Shown here: in pieces, positions 1 to 8,190 of the stretch
Layout: the number at the start of each line of letters is the position of its first letter
Numbering within the stretch: position 1 is the stretch's first letter
Assembly: GCF_946482605.1 (NCBI RefSeq)
Contig: NZ_CAMLSE010000006.1
Location: 62,001-126,000 of the forward strand
DNA: 64,000 nucleotides
Source: an uncultured Dyadobacter sp.
GTDB lineage: Bacteria > Bacteroidota > Bacteroidia > Cytophagales > Spirosomataceae
Reading direction: 5' to 3'
Notes under the pieces: model-generated
Databases searched by the model: none
What the model was told of the DNA's origin: nothing
Seen by the model: only the letters and a program-made list of their open reading frames with translations
Position numbers and translations under genes: made by a program

Positions 1-2
1 TT

Positions 3-824
3 GCCAATTCCATTGATTTCGGCAAGAAGATCGCAGCCGCGGTGTTTGAATGGTCCAAGACCGACGGCTACGATAACGCCGCGCCTTATACGCCGCTTAG
101 CGGACCGGCTTACTGGAAACCGACACCGCCCGCATTTGGCCCGGCTATCCTGGCAAATTGGGGTAAGGTACGCACCATCGTAGCAAACAGTGACGCAGGT
201 GCCGAGCAGGGTGCCCCGGTAGCATATTCGGAAGAGAAAGCTTCGGAGTATTACAAGCAGGTTGCCGAATTGTACACCATTTCCCAATCGCTCACGCAGG
301 AGCAGCGTACGATTGCGACCTTTTGGCCCGACAATTCCTGGCATAATGTGCTCAGCCAGGTGCTTACAATTGAAAAACCAGGCCTGGCAGTAGCAGCGAA
401 GGCATTTACACAGCTCAGTATCGCTATGTCCGACGGTGCCATTAGTCTATGCAAAGGGAAATATGTGTACCAGGGTGTGCGACCGGTAACCTACATCCGG
501 ACCGTGATGAACCATCCCGAATGGAACACGGTGATCCCTACACCGCCGCATCCGGAATACCCTTCGGGGCACTCGGTCATGTCGGCTGCCGCTGCCGAGG
601 CATTGACGGATATTTTTGGTAAAAACTACCATTATACAGACAAGCCTTACAACCTGACCGGTTTTGTGCCCCGGAACTACAATTCATTTGAGGAGGCTGC
701 TGCGGAAGCTGCGGTTTCCAGGGTGTATGCCGGGATCCATTACCGTAAAACATGTGAGGTAAGTCTGGTGCAGGGAAAGATCGTAGGCCAGAATGTGATC
801 AGTAAATTAAAATTTAAACAATAA
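3..824 (+). CDS. Vanadium-dependent haloperoxidase / PAP2-like phosphatase (5' truncated)
   Basis: The frame is open from the first complete codon at position 3, so the N-terminus lies outside the window. The visible 273 residues carry the PAP2/vanadium haloperoxidase signature in order: a Lys-x6-Arg-Pro element (KYVYQGVRP), PSGHS, then SRVYAGIH. These residues bind vanadate or phosphate and provide the acid-base His. The Asp that ends the classical phosphatase signature (His-x3-Asp) is replaced by Thr, which favours a haloperoxidase-type protein over an acid phosphatase. The family oxidises halides with peroxide or removes phosphate, usually outside the cytoplasm; which reaction applies here is not visible. 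A small secreted protein follows 40 bp later and may be co-transcribed. Confidence 0.85.
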   Translation, partial: ANSIDFGKKIAAAVFEWSKTDGYDNAAPYTPLSGPAYWKPTPPAFGPAILANWGKVRTIVANSDAGAEQGAPVAYSEEKASEYYKQVAELYTISQSLTQEQRTIATFWPDNSWHNVLSQVLTIEKPGLAVAAKAFTQLSIAMSDGAISLCKGKYVYQGVRPVTYIRTVMNHPEWNTVIPTPPHPEYPSGHSVMSAAAAEALTDIFGKNYHYTDKPYNLTGFVPRNYNSFEEAAAEAAVSRVYAGIHYRKTCEVSLVQGKIVGQNVISKLKFKQ

Positions 825-864
825 GACAGCTGTCGGGTGATCCCTGACGTATCCAAAATTAGCT

Positions 865-1332
865 ATGAAAAATCTTCAATTAATTACATTGATCCTCGCG
901 TTTCTCTTTTCATTAATTTTCAGTCATGGGATTGCCCAGCAGCACGATCTGGCGATGGCAGGCCCAAACCGGGTCAACGAGGAACTGGTTCCCGCTGCTG
1001 ATCCCGCCGGCGACAGGCTGGTTGCAAATCCGCTAACCTCCCATTTTGGAGTAATGCCGAAAATTACGGTTAACGACAATGGAAATGTGTTTGTGTACAT
1101 CTTTAATCCCAGGCATACAGATCTGAACGTGCGTTTTAGTGATGAAGGTGGAAACGCATTGCATCAGGACAAAACCACGACCCTGTACTATGGTAAGCTC
1201 CTGAATGTTTCCGAGCTGCAAGCAGGTGACTATGAGCTTACACTTCAATCCGACGCGGTTTCAGCGCGGTATGTGGTAAAAATCGGATGGGAAGCACGCA
1301 AGGTCAAAGTAAACCAGGTCGCCGCGTATTAA
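865..1332 (+). CDS. Small secreted protein of unknown function
   Basis: 155 residues. The first 25 form a clear signal peptide (MKNLQLITLILAFLFSLIFS then a cleavable stretch ending AQ). The remainder, from about residue 60, is rich in alternating hydrophobic residues (VFVYIF, NVRFSD, YELTL, YVVKI), as in a single beta-sandwich like those found in many small Bacteroidota secreted proteins. No catalytic motif is visible. It starts 40 bp after the haloperoxidase-like gene in the same direction, so the two may share a transcript. I do not recognise the family. Confidence 0.6.
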   Translation: MKNLQLITLILAFLFSLIFSHGIAQQHDLAMAGPNRVNEELVPAADPAGDRLVANPLTSHFGVMPKITVNDNGNVFVYIFNPRHTDLNVRFSDEGGNALHQDKTTTLYYGKLLNVSELQAGDYELTLQSDAVSARYVVKIGWEARKVKVNQVAAY

Positions 1333-1394
1333 AACCGATAAGCAGACTATCGAATTTCAAAACAAGTATCTATTAACAAAAAACGAAAAATAAA

Positions 1395-2207
1395 ATGAAT
1401 GCAAACAAAGCACTTTGGGAAAAGGGTGATTTCACCCGTCTGGCAGCAACCATGCGCGAAAGCGGTTCTGCACTGGTAGCAAAATTAGGAGTTAAAGAAG
1501 GCATGCAGGTCCTGGATCTGGGCTGCGGTGACGGCACTACTGCCATACCTGCCGCCAGGCTCGGCGCCCATGTTCAGGGGGTAGACATCGCGAGGAACCT
1601 TGTGGAAGCCGGCAATGCCCGGGTAAAGGCCGAAGGGTTGACTAACATTACCTTCCGCGAAGGCGACGCCATCGATTTGAATGACATTGAAGATAAGACC
1701 TTTGATCTGGTGGTCAGTATTTTCGGCGCCATGTTTGCACCCAAGCCGTTCGATGTGGCCAAGGAAATGTTCCGCGTGACGCGTCCGGGCGGAAGGATCG
1801 TGATGGGTAACTGGATACCGGGCGACCCGACGCTGGTTGCCCAGATCCTGAAAGTGAGCTCCGCCTATACGCCCGCGCCACCGGAAGGTTTTATAAGTCC
1901 GATGCTTTGGGGAGTGGAAAGTAATGTAACGGAACGCTTTGTGGCCGCAGGCGCATTGGCTGAAAACATCTCATTCGAAAGGGAAACGTTTGTTTTTCAG
2001 GCGCCATTTTCCCCGGCTGTATTTCTTGAAACGTTCAGAAAATACTACGGTCCTACCATGAATGCATTTGAAGCAGCGGAAAAAAATGGAAAGGAGGCCG
2101 ACCTTCAGCGTGAGTTGGAAGCGTTGTTTGAAAGTCAAAATCAGAGCGCGGACAAAAATGCGACTTCCATCCCCGCCACATTTCTGAAAGTGACGGTTCT
2201 TCGTTAG
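1395..2207 (+). CDS. Class I SAM-dependent methyltransferase
   Basis: 270 residues. The SAM-binding motif I is DLGCGDGTT at residues 41-49, and the acidic residue that contacts the ribose is Asp64 (QGVDIA). This is followed by the GDAIDL and FDLVVSIFGAMF segments of a Methyltransf_11/25-type Rossmann fold. There is no signal peptide, so it is cytoplasmic. The C-terminal half (FQAPFSPAVFLETFRKYYGP) resembles the lid region of ubiE-like enzymes acting on small molecules; the methyl acceptor cannot be told. It is followed by a strong bidirectional hairpin separating it from the convergent SRPBCC gene. Confidence 0.85.
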   Translation: MNANKALWEKGDFTRLAATMRESGSALVAKLGVKEGMQVLDLGCGDGTTAIPAARLGAHVQGVDIARNLVEAGNARVKAEGLTNITFREGDAIDLNDIEDKTFDLVVSIFGAMFAPKPFDVAKEMFRVTRPGGRIVMGNWIPGDPTLVAQILKVSSAYTPAPPEGFISPMLWGVESNVTERFVAAGALAENISFERETFVFQAPFSPAVFLETFRKYYGPTMNAFEAAEKNGKEADLQRELEALFESQNQSADKNATSIPATFLKVTVLR

Positions 2208-2217
2208 AATAAATTGA

Positions 2218-2264
2218 AAAGGTCTGTTCGCATCTTGCACCTGCAATTTGACGAACAGACCTTT
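2218..2264. terminator. Bidirectional terminator hairpin
   Basis: Perfect 13-bp inverted repeat (2218-2230 pairs with 2252-2264, AAAGGTCTGTTCG arm) with a 21-nt loop. It lies between the convergent methyltransferase and SRPBCC genes, with A- and T-rich flanks that would serve termination in both directions. Confidence 0.75.
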
Positions 2265-2307
2265 CTGCATTGCAGCCGCAGGCTATCACATAATGCGCCG
2301 GGATGCT

Positions 2308-2817
2308 CTATTTCCTGCCGGTCAGATCCGACAACAGTTCGTCGAGCTTTTCCATCGTTGCGAGCATGCCTTCCTCCATGCCCATCTGGATCACAGCTTC
2401 AAGGTCTTCCAGGGATTTGTAGGTCACCACCGTTTCGACCAGCGCATTCTCCCCTTTGTCTGAAAACGTGACGACCCATCCGGCCTGCGGAAGGGCCTCG
2501 TTGATCTCGCCCTCCGCATTCGAAAAAGCGTCCGTTGATGTAAAGTAGTCGGTAGGCTGGATCTTTAAGTAACCCGTCCATCCCCAATATTCGTTACCGT
2601 CAGGCTCTACCATCGCGTAGTGCCAGTGACCGCCCTCGCGGAAATCCATCGATTTGGTCTTGGTAGTCAGAGGTTTTGGGGCAAACCACCGATCCAGAAG
2701 CTCGCTTTTTGTGTAGCAATCCCAGACCAGCGCGCGGCCTGCGAGAAACTCCCTTCTGATTGTAAGCGTGTTTTTCTCTTTGTCTTGCAGGAAGTCGAAT
2801 TGAAGGTTGTGTCTCAT
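2308..2817 (-). CDS. SRPBCC / AHSA1-family protein
   Basis: 169 residues, an activator-of-Hsp90 ATPase homology 1-like START fold. Typical elements are the [27 protein letters not shown] start (the W-FAP motif of the family), [18 protein letters not shown] in the middle, and a C-terminal helix ending in [16 protein letters not shown]. Members bind hydrophobic ligands; the ligand here is unknown. The start codon overlaps the stop of the upstream ArsR-type regulator (ATGA), the usual arsR-AHSA1 pairing, so the two are translationally coupled. It is the last gene of the three-gene minus-strand operon. Confidence 0.85.
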   Translation of the reverse strand: MRHNLQFDFLQDKEKNTLTIRREFLAGRALVWDCYTKSELLDRWFAPKPLTTKTKSMDFREGGHWHYAMVEPDGNEYWGWTGYLKIQPTDYFTSTDAFSNAEGEINEALPQAGWVVTFSDKGENALVETVVTYKSLEDLEAVIQMGMEEGMLATMEKLDELLSDLTGRK

Positions 2818-3134
2818 TGCTGTTGTTTTTTAAGTATGGATAAAAGGTCGTCAAGTTGGTCGAAGCGGCTCTCCCAGATCTTACGGAACTGTTCCATCCA
2901 GTGATCGACTTCTTTCATTTTCTCGATTTCGAGCTGATAATAGATTTCTCTTCCCCGCTGTTGCGGATGTACCAACTCGCACTCGGTGAGTACCCTGAGG
3001 TGCTTTGAAACCGCCTGCCGGGTCGTGTCAAAATGCTCCGCTATCGCATTCGGCGTCATGGCATTCGCTGCAATCAGGACTATAATCGCTCTTCTTGTGG
3101 GATCGGCAATGGCTTGAAAAATGTCTCTTCTCAT
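2814..3134 (-). CDS. ArsR-family winged-helix transcriptional regulator
   Basis: 106 residues from the ATG at 3134. That start opens with [20 protein letters not shown], which is where the family begins; longer readings add an atypical N-terminus. The helix-turn-helix is [21 protein letters not shown], followed by the wing ([18 protein letters not shown]). No metal-binding Cys pair is present, so it belongs to the SdpR-like subgroup that pairs with SRPBCC proteins rather than the arsenic sensors. It lies 31 bp downstream of a DoxX-like gene. A palindrome lying inside the operon promoter (3567-3608) is the likely operator, which implies autorepression. Confidence 0.9.
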   Translation of the reverse strand: MRRDIFQAIADPTRRAIIVLIAANAMTPNAIAEHFDTTRQAVSKHLRVLTECELVHPQQRGREIYYQLEIEKMKEVDHWMEQFRKIWESRFDQLDDLLSILKKQQQ

Positions 3135-3165
3135 GTGTTGTGATTTGTTAAATAATAGGCCGCTG

Positions 3166-3546
3166 TTACCTGGATAAGATCGGAAGGTACTTTTCCCTGT
3201 TGTCGACAATGACCCAGCCAATCACGGCGATAAATGCAATGACGACAGGCAGGCCCGAAGGCGCGACGGTGATGTGGGTCAGCAGAACGCCCGTCAGAAT
3301 GGGTACAAGAACAATGGCGCCCAGGGCGCGTGTCCTGGGGAACAGCAGCAGCGCGCCGCCGGCAATTTCTGCGGCACCTACCAGCGGCAGCAGCCATCCG
3401 ATCTCCGAAAACGCCATTCCCACCTTCACCAACTTTTCGGGCAGGTCCGCTGGAATGGGCATGTAATGGAGAAATTTGTCCAGGCCGGAGTTGATGAACA
3501 TCAGGCCGGTCAGCAAGCACAGGACGAATAAGATTTTCTGTTTCAT
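3166..3546 (-). CDS. DoxX-like integral membrane protein
   Basis: 126 residues from the ATG at 3546. Four hydrophobic segments are visible (about residues 5-20, 45-65, 72-90 and 95-113), and the N-terminal [19 protein letters not shown] is the DoxX-like signature. The family sits in the inner membrane, and several members work with redox or quinone chemistry; no role can be fixed here. It is the first gene of the operon with the ArsR-like regulator and the SRPBCC protein, and its promoter overlaps the predicted operator. Confidence 0.8.
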   Translation of the reverse strand: MKQKILFVLCLLTGLMFINSGLDKFLHYMPIPADLPEKLVKVGMAFSEIGWLLPLVGAAEIAGGALLLFPRTRALGAIVLVPILTGVLLTHITVAPSGLPVVIAFIAVIGWVIVDNREKYLPILSR

Positions 3547-3566
3547 AGTCGTAGTTGTTTTGATGA

Positions 3567-3613
3567 GAAACCAATTGGTTGCAAATATATGTGCAACTGA
3601 TTGGTTTCGCAAA
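3567..3613 (-). promoter_or_regulatory. Promoter with embedded palindromic operator for the doxX-like/arsR-like operon
   Basis: On the minus strand a TTTG box (3613-3610) is followed after 20 bp by TATATTTG (3589-3582), matching the Bacteroidota -33/-7 promoter. A 17-bp inverted repeat (3567-3583 and 3592-3608, two mismatches, arms GAAACCAATTGGTTGCA-like) covers the spacer and the -7 box. A repressor bound there would block RNA polymerase; the ArsR-type protein of the same operon is the obvious candidate. Confidence 0.7.
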
Positions 3614-3677
3614 TGTTTGCTAAAAAAAACCAGACGATTTGCCCGGATGATCGAATATCGCTACCTGCCGACTTGCA

Positions 3678-4154
3678 TTAGCCCATATAGGGTCCCCCGG
3701 GAACACCCCAGCCCCATTTGGGCATCGGTTCATCGGGATTCATTTGCAGATCGTCGCTGTTGGAATTGATGATCGCGATCCGGGTACCCCATTCGATGTA
3801 GGCGACGAATGCGGAACGGAACTCCGGATCGTCGGGCAGGTTGATTTCATCGGCGGTTTCCAGCAGCAGCGAAACCCAGCGTTGGCGATGCTGCTCGGTA
3901 AGATGTTTGGCCAGATGTTTCCGGATCATTTTGAAATGGCTGCCCTCGGCGGTGCTGTACCATTCGGGGCCGCCGAGTACTTCGGCGATGAAATGCGCAA
4001 CATGCAACTGATGTTCGGGAGACATATGCTTGAAAACCGGTTGCAGCAGCGGGTCTTGCAACACTTTTTTGTAGAAAGAATCGGTGAGTCTTTCAAAAAC
4101 CGGCATTCCTCCTGCCCATTCGTAAAGGGTGGGCGTTGAGATATTCTGAGTCAT
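3678..4154 (-). CDS. Group II truncated haemoglobin
   Basis: 158 residues from the ATG at 4154 (MTQNISTPTLYEWAGGMPVF). The length and pattern fit the two-over-two globins of group II (trHbO type): LTDSFYKKVLQDPLLQPVF in helix B/C, the proximal haem-ligand His most likely His80 (MIRKH), and the group-characteristic Trp93 (RQRWVSLL). Members bind oxygen and nitric oxide or take part in redox protection. The C-terminal 35 residues are a Pro/Gly-rich extension (PMPKWGWGVPGGPYMG) common in Bacteroidota homologues. It is transcribed alone on the minus strand; the gap to the doxX-like operon is over 60 bp. Confidence 0.85.
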   Translation of the reverse strand: MTQNISTPTLYEWAGGMPVFERLTDSFYKKVLQDPLLQPVFKHMSPEHQLHVAHFIAEVLGGPEWYSTAEGSHFKMIRKHLAKHLTEQHRQRWVSLLLETADEINLPDDPEFRSAFVAYIEWGTRIAIINSNSDDLQMNPDEPMPKWGWGVPGGPYMG

Positions 4155-4449
4155 GGCGTAATACAACAGATGATAGTTCCAATATGCCGGTCACCGTTCG
4201 GAACGATGATTTTGTTGCTTCCGGTCCATTAATATAGAAACAATCCCCGCTTCTCCGGTGGATTTGGCCCCCGAAATTTAAATTAGTGGGCGGCCGATGC
4301 CGCTCACCGACCCATCCGTTGCGTTTAACGACACTTTCCCGGTTTCCAACGACTGCGTGTTGCCTGTTGCTGGGGCAGCTCCTACTTTCGGTTGACTTTA
4401 TCACCACATAAGTCAAGGAAAAGACCTGTTTTAACCAATGCTTAAAATC

Positions 4450-5142
4450 ATGAAAACAAGGATCATTTTTTCGACAACGATAGCGGCCGTCGGCCTGGGC
4501 ATCCTGCAAACCGGATGCGAAAGCAAGAAAAAGGCTGAACAGCAATACCAGGCCGACTCGCTCAGCGACGACAAGGTAGCATACGACACGGCCTACAAGA
4601 CCGAAGAGATTGCCGAACCGGTATTGGCACCATCTGAGAAACACTTCGATACGGCGGTGAAATACCTGGATGGCAGAGATTACAAAAAGGCAGCCGTAGA
4701 GATTAACGAAGGAATTGCGGCGCTTCGAAATGAAGGGGTGGGGGACAAAGGGGCGCTGAAAGCTGAATTTGCAAAAGCAGTGGCACATTTGCAGCAATTG
4801 CAAAAATTGGCCGGTGAAGGCAGTCTCACTTCGGCGGAGCTCAAAAAGGGCTTTTGGCCGGCCGAAATGATGGTCACCCATTACAAGATCGAAAAATGGG
4901 AGAGCCTTCCTGAGTTTGAAGTTAAATCCAACGACCATCTGCGGACAGCGCTGGATGGATTGGAAAGGAAAACGGCCGGCACCGAGGCATCCGTAAAACA
5001 GGAAGGTAAACAGCTGATCGATGAGACCCGGACGCTGATAGCAAAAGCCGAACACAGCGCCGGAGCCGATGCAAAAAAGGCCAAAGCGGACCTGATGCAG
5101 CAAACTGCAAAGCTGAAAGCCTACATCAGAAAGAATCTGTGA
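4450..5142 (+). CDS. Hypothetical lipoprotein, helical
   Basis: 230 residues when started at the ATG at 4450, which gives a normal lipoprotein signal (MKTRIIFSTTIAAVGLGILQTGC, lipobox LQTGC); an ATG four codons earlier is possible. The mature part is Lys/Glu/Ala-rich and almost entirely predicted alpha-helical, with no visible motif. The stretch HFDTAVKYLDGRDYKKAAVEI resembles a single tetratricopeptide-like helical hairpin, and the general style recalls YfdX-type stress proteins, but I cannot assign it. A DUF4136 lipoprotein follows 42 bp later, probably in the same transcript. Confidence 0.6.
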   Translation: MKTRIIFSTTIAAVGLGILQTGCESKKKAEQQYQADSLSDDKVAYDTAYKTEEIAEPVLAPSEKHFDTAVKYLDGRDYKKAAVEINEGIAALRNEGVGDKGALKAEFAKAVAHLQQLQKLAGEGSLTSAELKKGFWPAEMMVTHYKIEKWESLPEFEVKSNDHLRTALDGLERKTAGTEASVKQEGKQLIDETRTLIAKAEHSAGADAKKAKADLMQQTAKLKAYIRKNL

Positions 5143-5184
5143 CTTTCCCGCCCGCCACATCATACATTTAAACCTTACAATTTT

Positions 5185-5775
5185 ATGAAAGCAACCATCA
5201 ATGCACTCGCGCTTGCGACCTTGCTCGCGCTGGCCAGCTGCGCGTCGGTGAAAGTAGATCAGATTGATTCTGCGCACCTTGGCAGTTATAAAAAATACGC
5301 CTGGGTAAAACCGGAGGTAAACAATTCGCAACTTCCGGCATTGTCGGGCTCGATCACCGAGGAAAACATCCGAACTGCGGTTAAGACCGAGTTTGGCAAA
5401 AAAGGGATCACCGAAGACGAGCAAAATCCGGATCTGCTTCTGATGTATCACATCTATACCTCCCAGAAAACGGAGAACGTTCCCAATGCGCCGGTGTATC
5501 CGTACTACGGGTATGGATTCGGGCCACGGGCCTACTACTACCATGGCAGGTTAATACCAATATCGTACGCAGGGTACTACAATCCCTGGAATACAGGCTA
5601 TCATCAGGAACGCTATACAGACGGAACGCTGATGATCGATGTGATAGATGCGAAAAGCAATGAGCTGCTGTGGCGCGGAACGATGGAAAACCCTGTGAAC
5701 GATGCTGCCGGCCTGAGCAAACAGTTTGCGAAGGAGGCCAGGGAAATCCTGGGGAAATATCCGGACGTTAAGTAG
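5185..5775 (+). CDS. DUF4136-family lipoprotein
   Basis: 196 residues with a lipoprotein signal ending LASC (Cys20). The mature sequence begins VKVDQIDSAHLGSYKKYAWVKPE and ends with LLWRGTMENPVNDAAGLSK plus a helical tail, the pattern of DUF4136 proteins. The middle holds a Tyr/Gly/Pro-rich loop (VYPYYGYGFGPRAYYYHG). The function of the family is not known; it is expected to be anchored in the outer or inner membrane. A strong terminator follows at once. Confidence 0.8.
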   Translation: MKATINALALATLLALASCASVKVDQIDSAHLGSYKKYAWVKPEVNNSQLPALSGSITEENIRTAVKTEFGKKGITEDEQNPDLLLMYHIYTSQKTENVPNAPVYPYYGYGFGPRAYYYHGRLIPISYAGYYNPWNTGYHQERYTDGTLMIDVIDAKSNELLWRGTMENPVNDAAGLSKQFAKEAREILGKYPDVK

Positions 5776-6103
5776 TCGAGGAATTCAGTGATTTTGCCGG
5801 AAAGCAAGGTGCTATCGAGAAGCCCCGCTTTCCGGCAAAATATTTTAAAGGCAAGGACACCCTATGCATTTCGTTCAGGATCATCTTTCAAATGTAAAGC
5901 GAAATGTTGCTGACCGTTAACGTGAGGATCTGGCATTAATGTTTAGAAAATGGGACTCAAACAGGCAGTAAAAACAACATGGGATGATCAACCAGGAGCG
6001 TCCGGTCAAATGTCGGCTGCCATGCAGGACGGTACAGGATAACTTGCTGAAATAATAATTAGAATATTGAAAGTAAAAATATCATCATTTCAATGGCGCC
6101 CGA
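5776..6103. other. Gene-free stretch before the sigma factor gene
   Basis: Apart from the hairpin at 5791-5841 I see no open frame or RNA gene. The last 60 bases before the sigma gene are AT-rich and must hold its promoter, but no good TTTG/TAnnTTTG pair is visible. Confidence 0.5.
5791..5841 (+). terminator. Rho-independent terminator
   Basis: Perfect 15-bp stem (5791-5805 with 5827-5841, arm ATTTTGCCGGAAAGC), 21-nt loop, AT-rich flanks. It ends the lipoprotein transcript 15 bp after the DUF4136 stop. Confidence 0.8.
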
Positions 6104-6751
6104 ATGAGGAAGTCGACACCAGTGCCCGAGGATGAACCGCACCTGGGCGATCTGTGGAACCGTTTCCGCCAGAACGATGAACATGCTTTTGACGAGCTCG
6201 CCCGGCGCCGCTACCGGCTCCTGTTCAATTATGCCACCAAATTTACCAAGGACACAGAACTGATCAAGGATTGCATTCAGGACCTGTTTCTGGAACTATG
6301 GTACCGCAGAACACGGCTTACCGACACTTCCTACGTCACCGTGTACCTGATATGTGCATTGCGCAACAATCTTTTGCGAAAGCTGAAGGTAAACACCCGT
6401 CTGGACGACTCAGCCGATATTACTGCCAGCTGCGAAGGTTTTACCGATAACCTGACCGTGGAAACGATGCTGATCAGCTCCGAATCCATGTCGCAGAAAG
6501 AACGTGAGATCCGTAATGCGATCAACCGGCTGCCCAGGCGCCAGCAGGAGGTAGTTTTCCTGAAATTTTACGAAGGCTTGTCGAACGACGAGATTGCCCA
6601 GGTGATGCAGATTGAGCGGCAGACAGTCTCCAACTTCATTTACCGGGCGATCGGTCAGCTGAAAAATGACCTGCCTTCATTTTCCAGGATCATTCCTCAA
6701 ATAATTTTTCTGTTTGCTGCAAATCTTTTCTCTGATATACTCAACTCATAA
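6104..6751 (+). CDS. FecI-like ECF RNA polymerase sigma factor
   Basis: 215 residues. Region 2 lies at about 20-90 (DEHAFDELARRRYRLLFNYA, then DCIQDLFLELWYRR) and region 4 at about 145-195 (INRLPRRQQEVVFLKFYEGL, then NDEIAQVMQIERQTVSNFIY). This is the Bacteroidota FecI type used with SusC/SusD systems. The next gene encodes a FecR anti-sigma factor and the one after a SusC with an STN domain, so the expected circuit is ligand at the outer membrane, then SusC plug/STN, FecR and FecI. The target is probably the susC promoter at about 8100-8190. Confidence 0.92.
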   Translation: MRKSTPVPEDEPHLGDLWNRFRQNDEHAFDELARRRYRLLFNYATKFTKDTELIKDCIQDLFLELWYRRTRLTDTSYVTVYLICALRNNLLRKLKVNTRLDDSADITASCEGFTDNLTVETMLISSESMSQKEREIRNAINRLPRRQQEVVFLKFYEGLSNDEIAQVMQIERQTVSNFIYRAIGQLKNDLPSFSRIIPQIIFLFAANLFSDILNS

Positions 6752-6882
6752 TCAGTGAATTGAATTAAATTATTTTGCTGCAATCCCTTTTAAGTAAAAT
6801 TATTTCTAAAATTTTTATCATCCCAAGGGTATCCGTTTTCAGGGACGTACTATTTCATTATATAGTCCAATGAAAACGCAAA

Positions 6883-7983
6883 ATGCAGGATTACGCGAGA
6901 TACGATGTAAAAGACTTTTTGGCAGACGAGGCTTTTTGCAGGTGGGTGCTGCATCAAAAGCCTGCCGACAATGCTTTTTGGGATAACTGGATCCGAAATA
7001 ACCCCGACCGCACCGGCATTGTCACGACCGCGAAAGCGCTCATCTCGGAAATCCACCATGCACAGAACTATCTGAGCGAGGAAGAATTGCAGCATGAATT
7101 ACAACGCTTGACTTCGGCAAGGAAGTCGGCAACGGAAGAAGAGCCGTATGCCCAACCGTCCGGTCGCTGGCTTGGCCGGCTTTCCCTCGCATTGGGAGCC
7201 CTGACCTGCCTTGTCGTGCTGTTTTATTTTTATGATCATTTGCCGGCCCGGACAGGTACTTTGCACACCGGGCAGGAGTCAATACAGGAGCATGATCGAT
7301 GGATTGAAGTCTTTAATAATCAATCCAAAACAAAACAGGTGCTGTTGCCGGATGGTAGTTCTGTAAGGCTTTCGCCCGAAAGCAAGATCAGGTACCCGGC
7401 CGTTTTTGTAAAAAGCGAGCGCGAAGTTTTGTTGAATGGCGAAGCTTTTTTTGAAGTTACCAAAAATCCTGAAAGCCCATTCAAAGTCTACACCAGCGAT
7501 GTGGTCACCACCGTTTTGGGTACCAGCTTTACCGTAAAAGGATTCGATCGGGATCAAGATGTGCGGGTGGTGGTAAAAACGGGAAGGGTGACTGTATCAG
7601 CCAATGCAGCGCCGGGGGCAACCCGGGAATCCGAAAAGAACGAGCTCGTTCTTTTACCTAACCAGCAGGTTGTCTACCACCGCGACGAGCAGAAAATGAA
7701 ACGGTCGCTGATCGATAACCCTGCACAGGTCGGTCCGGCAGACGTCACCAGCCAGAACCTTGTCTTTGAAAACGCCCCGGTAGCAAAGGTTTTCGAATCA
7801 CTCGGGAAACGATATGAAGTGCAGATCATATACGATGCCGACCTGATGGCCGGCTGCCAGCTAACCGCGGAGCTGGGCCAGGAATCGCTGTTTGAAAAAC
7901 TGGGCATGATCTGCAAGGCCATCCAGGCACGCTATGAAGTGATTGACGGACAGGTAGTCATTCACGGAAGTTCGTGCAAATAA
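6883..7983 (+). CDS. FecR-family anti-sigma factor / signal transducer
   Basis: 366 residues. A cytoplasmic N-terminal part (1-95, sigma-binding) precedes one membrane segment at about 97-117 (LGRLSLALGALTCLVVLFYF). The periplasmic FecR domain follows (QVLLPDGSSVRLSPESKIRY, EVLLNGEAFFEVTKNPESPF, VVTTVLGTSFTVKGF) with the C-terminal DUF4974-type domain (VFENAPVAKVFESLGKRYEV), which contacts the STN domain of the receptor. It lies 131 bp after the sigma gene. The hairpin 80 bp past its stop suggests that fecI-fecR form their own transcript. Confidence 0.92.
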   Translation: MQDYARYDVKDFLADEAFCRWVLHQKPADNAFWDNWIRNNPDRTGIVTTAKALISEIHHAQNYLSEEELQHELQRLTSARKSATEEEPYAQPSGRWLGRLSLALGALTCLVVLFYFYDHLPARTGTLHTGQESIQEHDRWIEVFNNQSKTKQVLLPDGSSVRLSPESKIRYPAVFVKSEREVLLNGEAFFEVTKNPESPFKVYTSDVVTTVLGTSFTVKGFDRDQDVRVVVKTGRVTVSANAAPGATRESEKNELVLLPNQQVVYHRDEQKMKRSLIDNPAQVGPADVTSQNLVFENAPVAKVFESLGKRYEVQIIYDADLMAGCQLTAELGQESLFEKLGMICKAIQARYEVIDGQVVIHGSSCK

Positions 7984-8062
7984 ATATTGAATATCATCCT
8001 AAACCCCCTGACGAATCTCCATGCGCCAACCCAGCCGTCCACCCTGACGTGAAAACGAACAA

Positions 8063-8088
8063 GCCGAAGATGCGCTAACATCTCCGGC
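8063..8088 (+). terminator. Probable terminator of the sigma/anti-sigma unit
   Basis: 10-bp stem with one mismatch (8063-8072 with 8079-8088, arm GCCGAAGATG), 6-nt loop, followed by a pyrimidine run that includes TCTTTCCCCC. It lies between fecR and susC. Confidence 0.5.
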
Positions 8089-8190
8089 CTGTCTTTCCCC
8101 CTTCTTAATTCCCATTAATAATCCGGTTCGCTAAAACCGGAGCAGGGGATTTTTGTACCTCATTTTTCAAAAAAGCATACATACAAATCT

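Noticed and set aside
4093..5544. 483-codon antisense frame over the lipoprotein genes
   Set aside because: It covers two lipoprotein genes with clear signal peptides on the other strand and shows no domain pattern.
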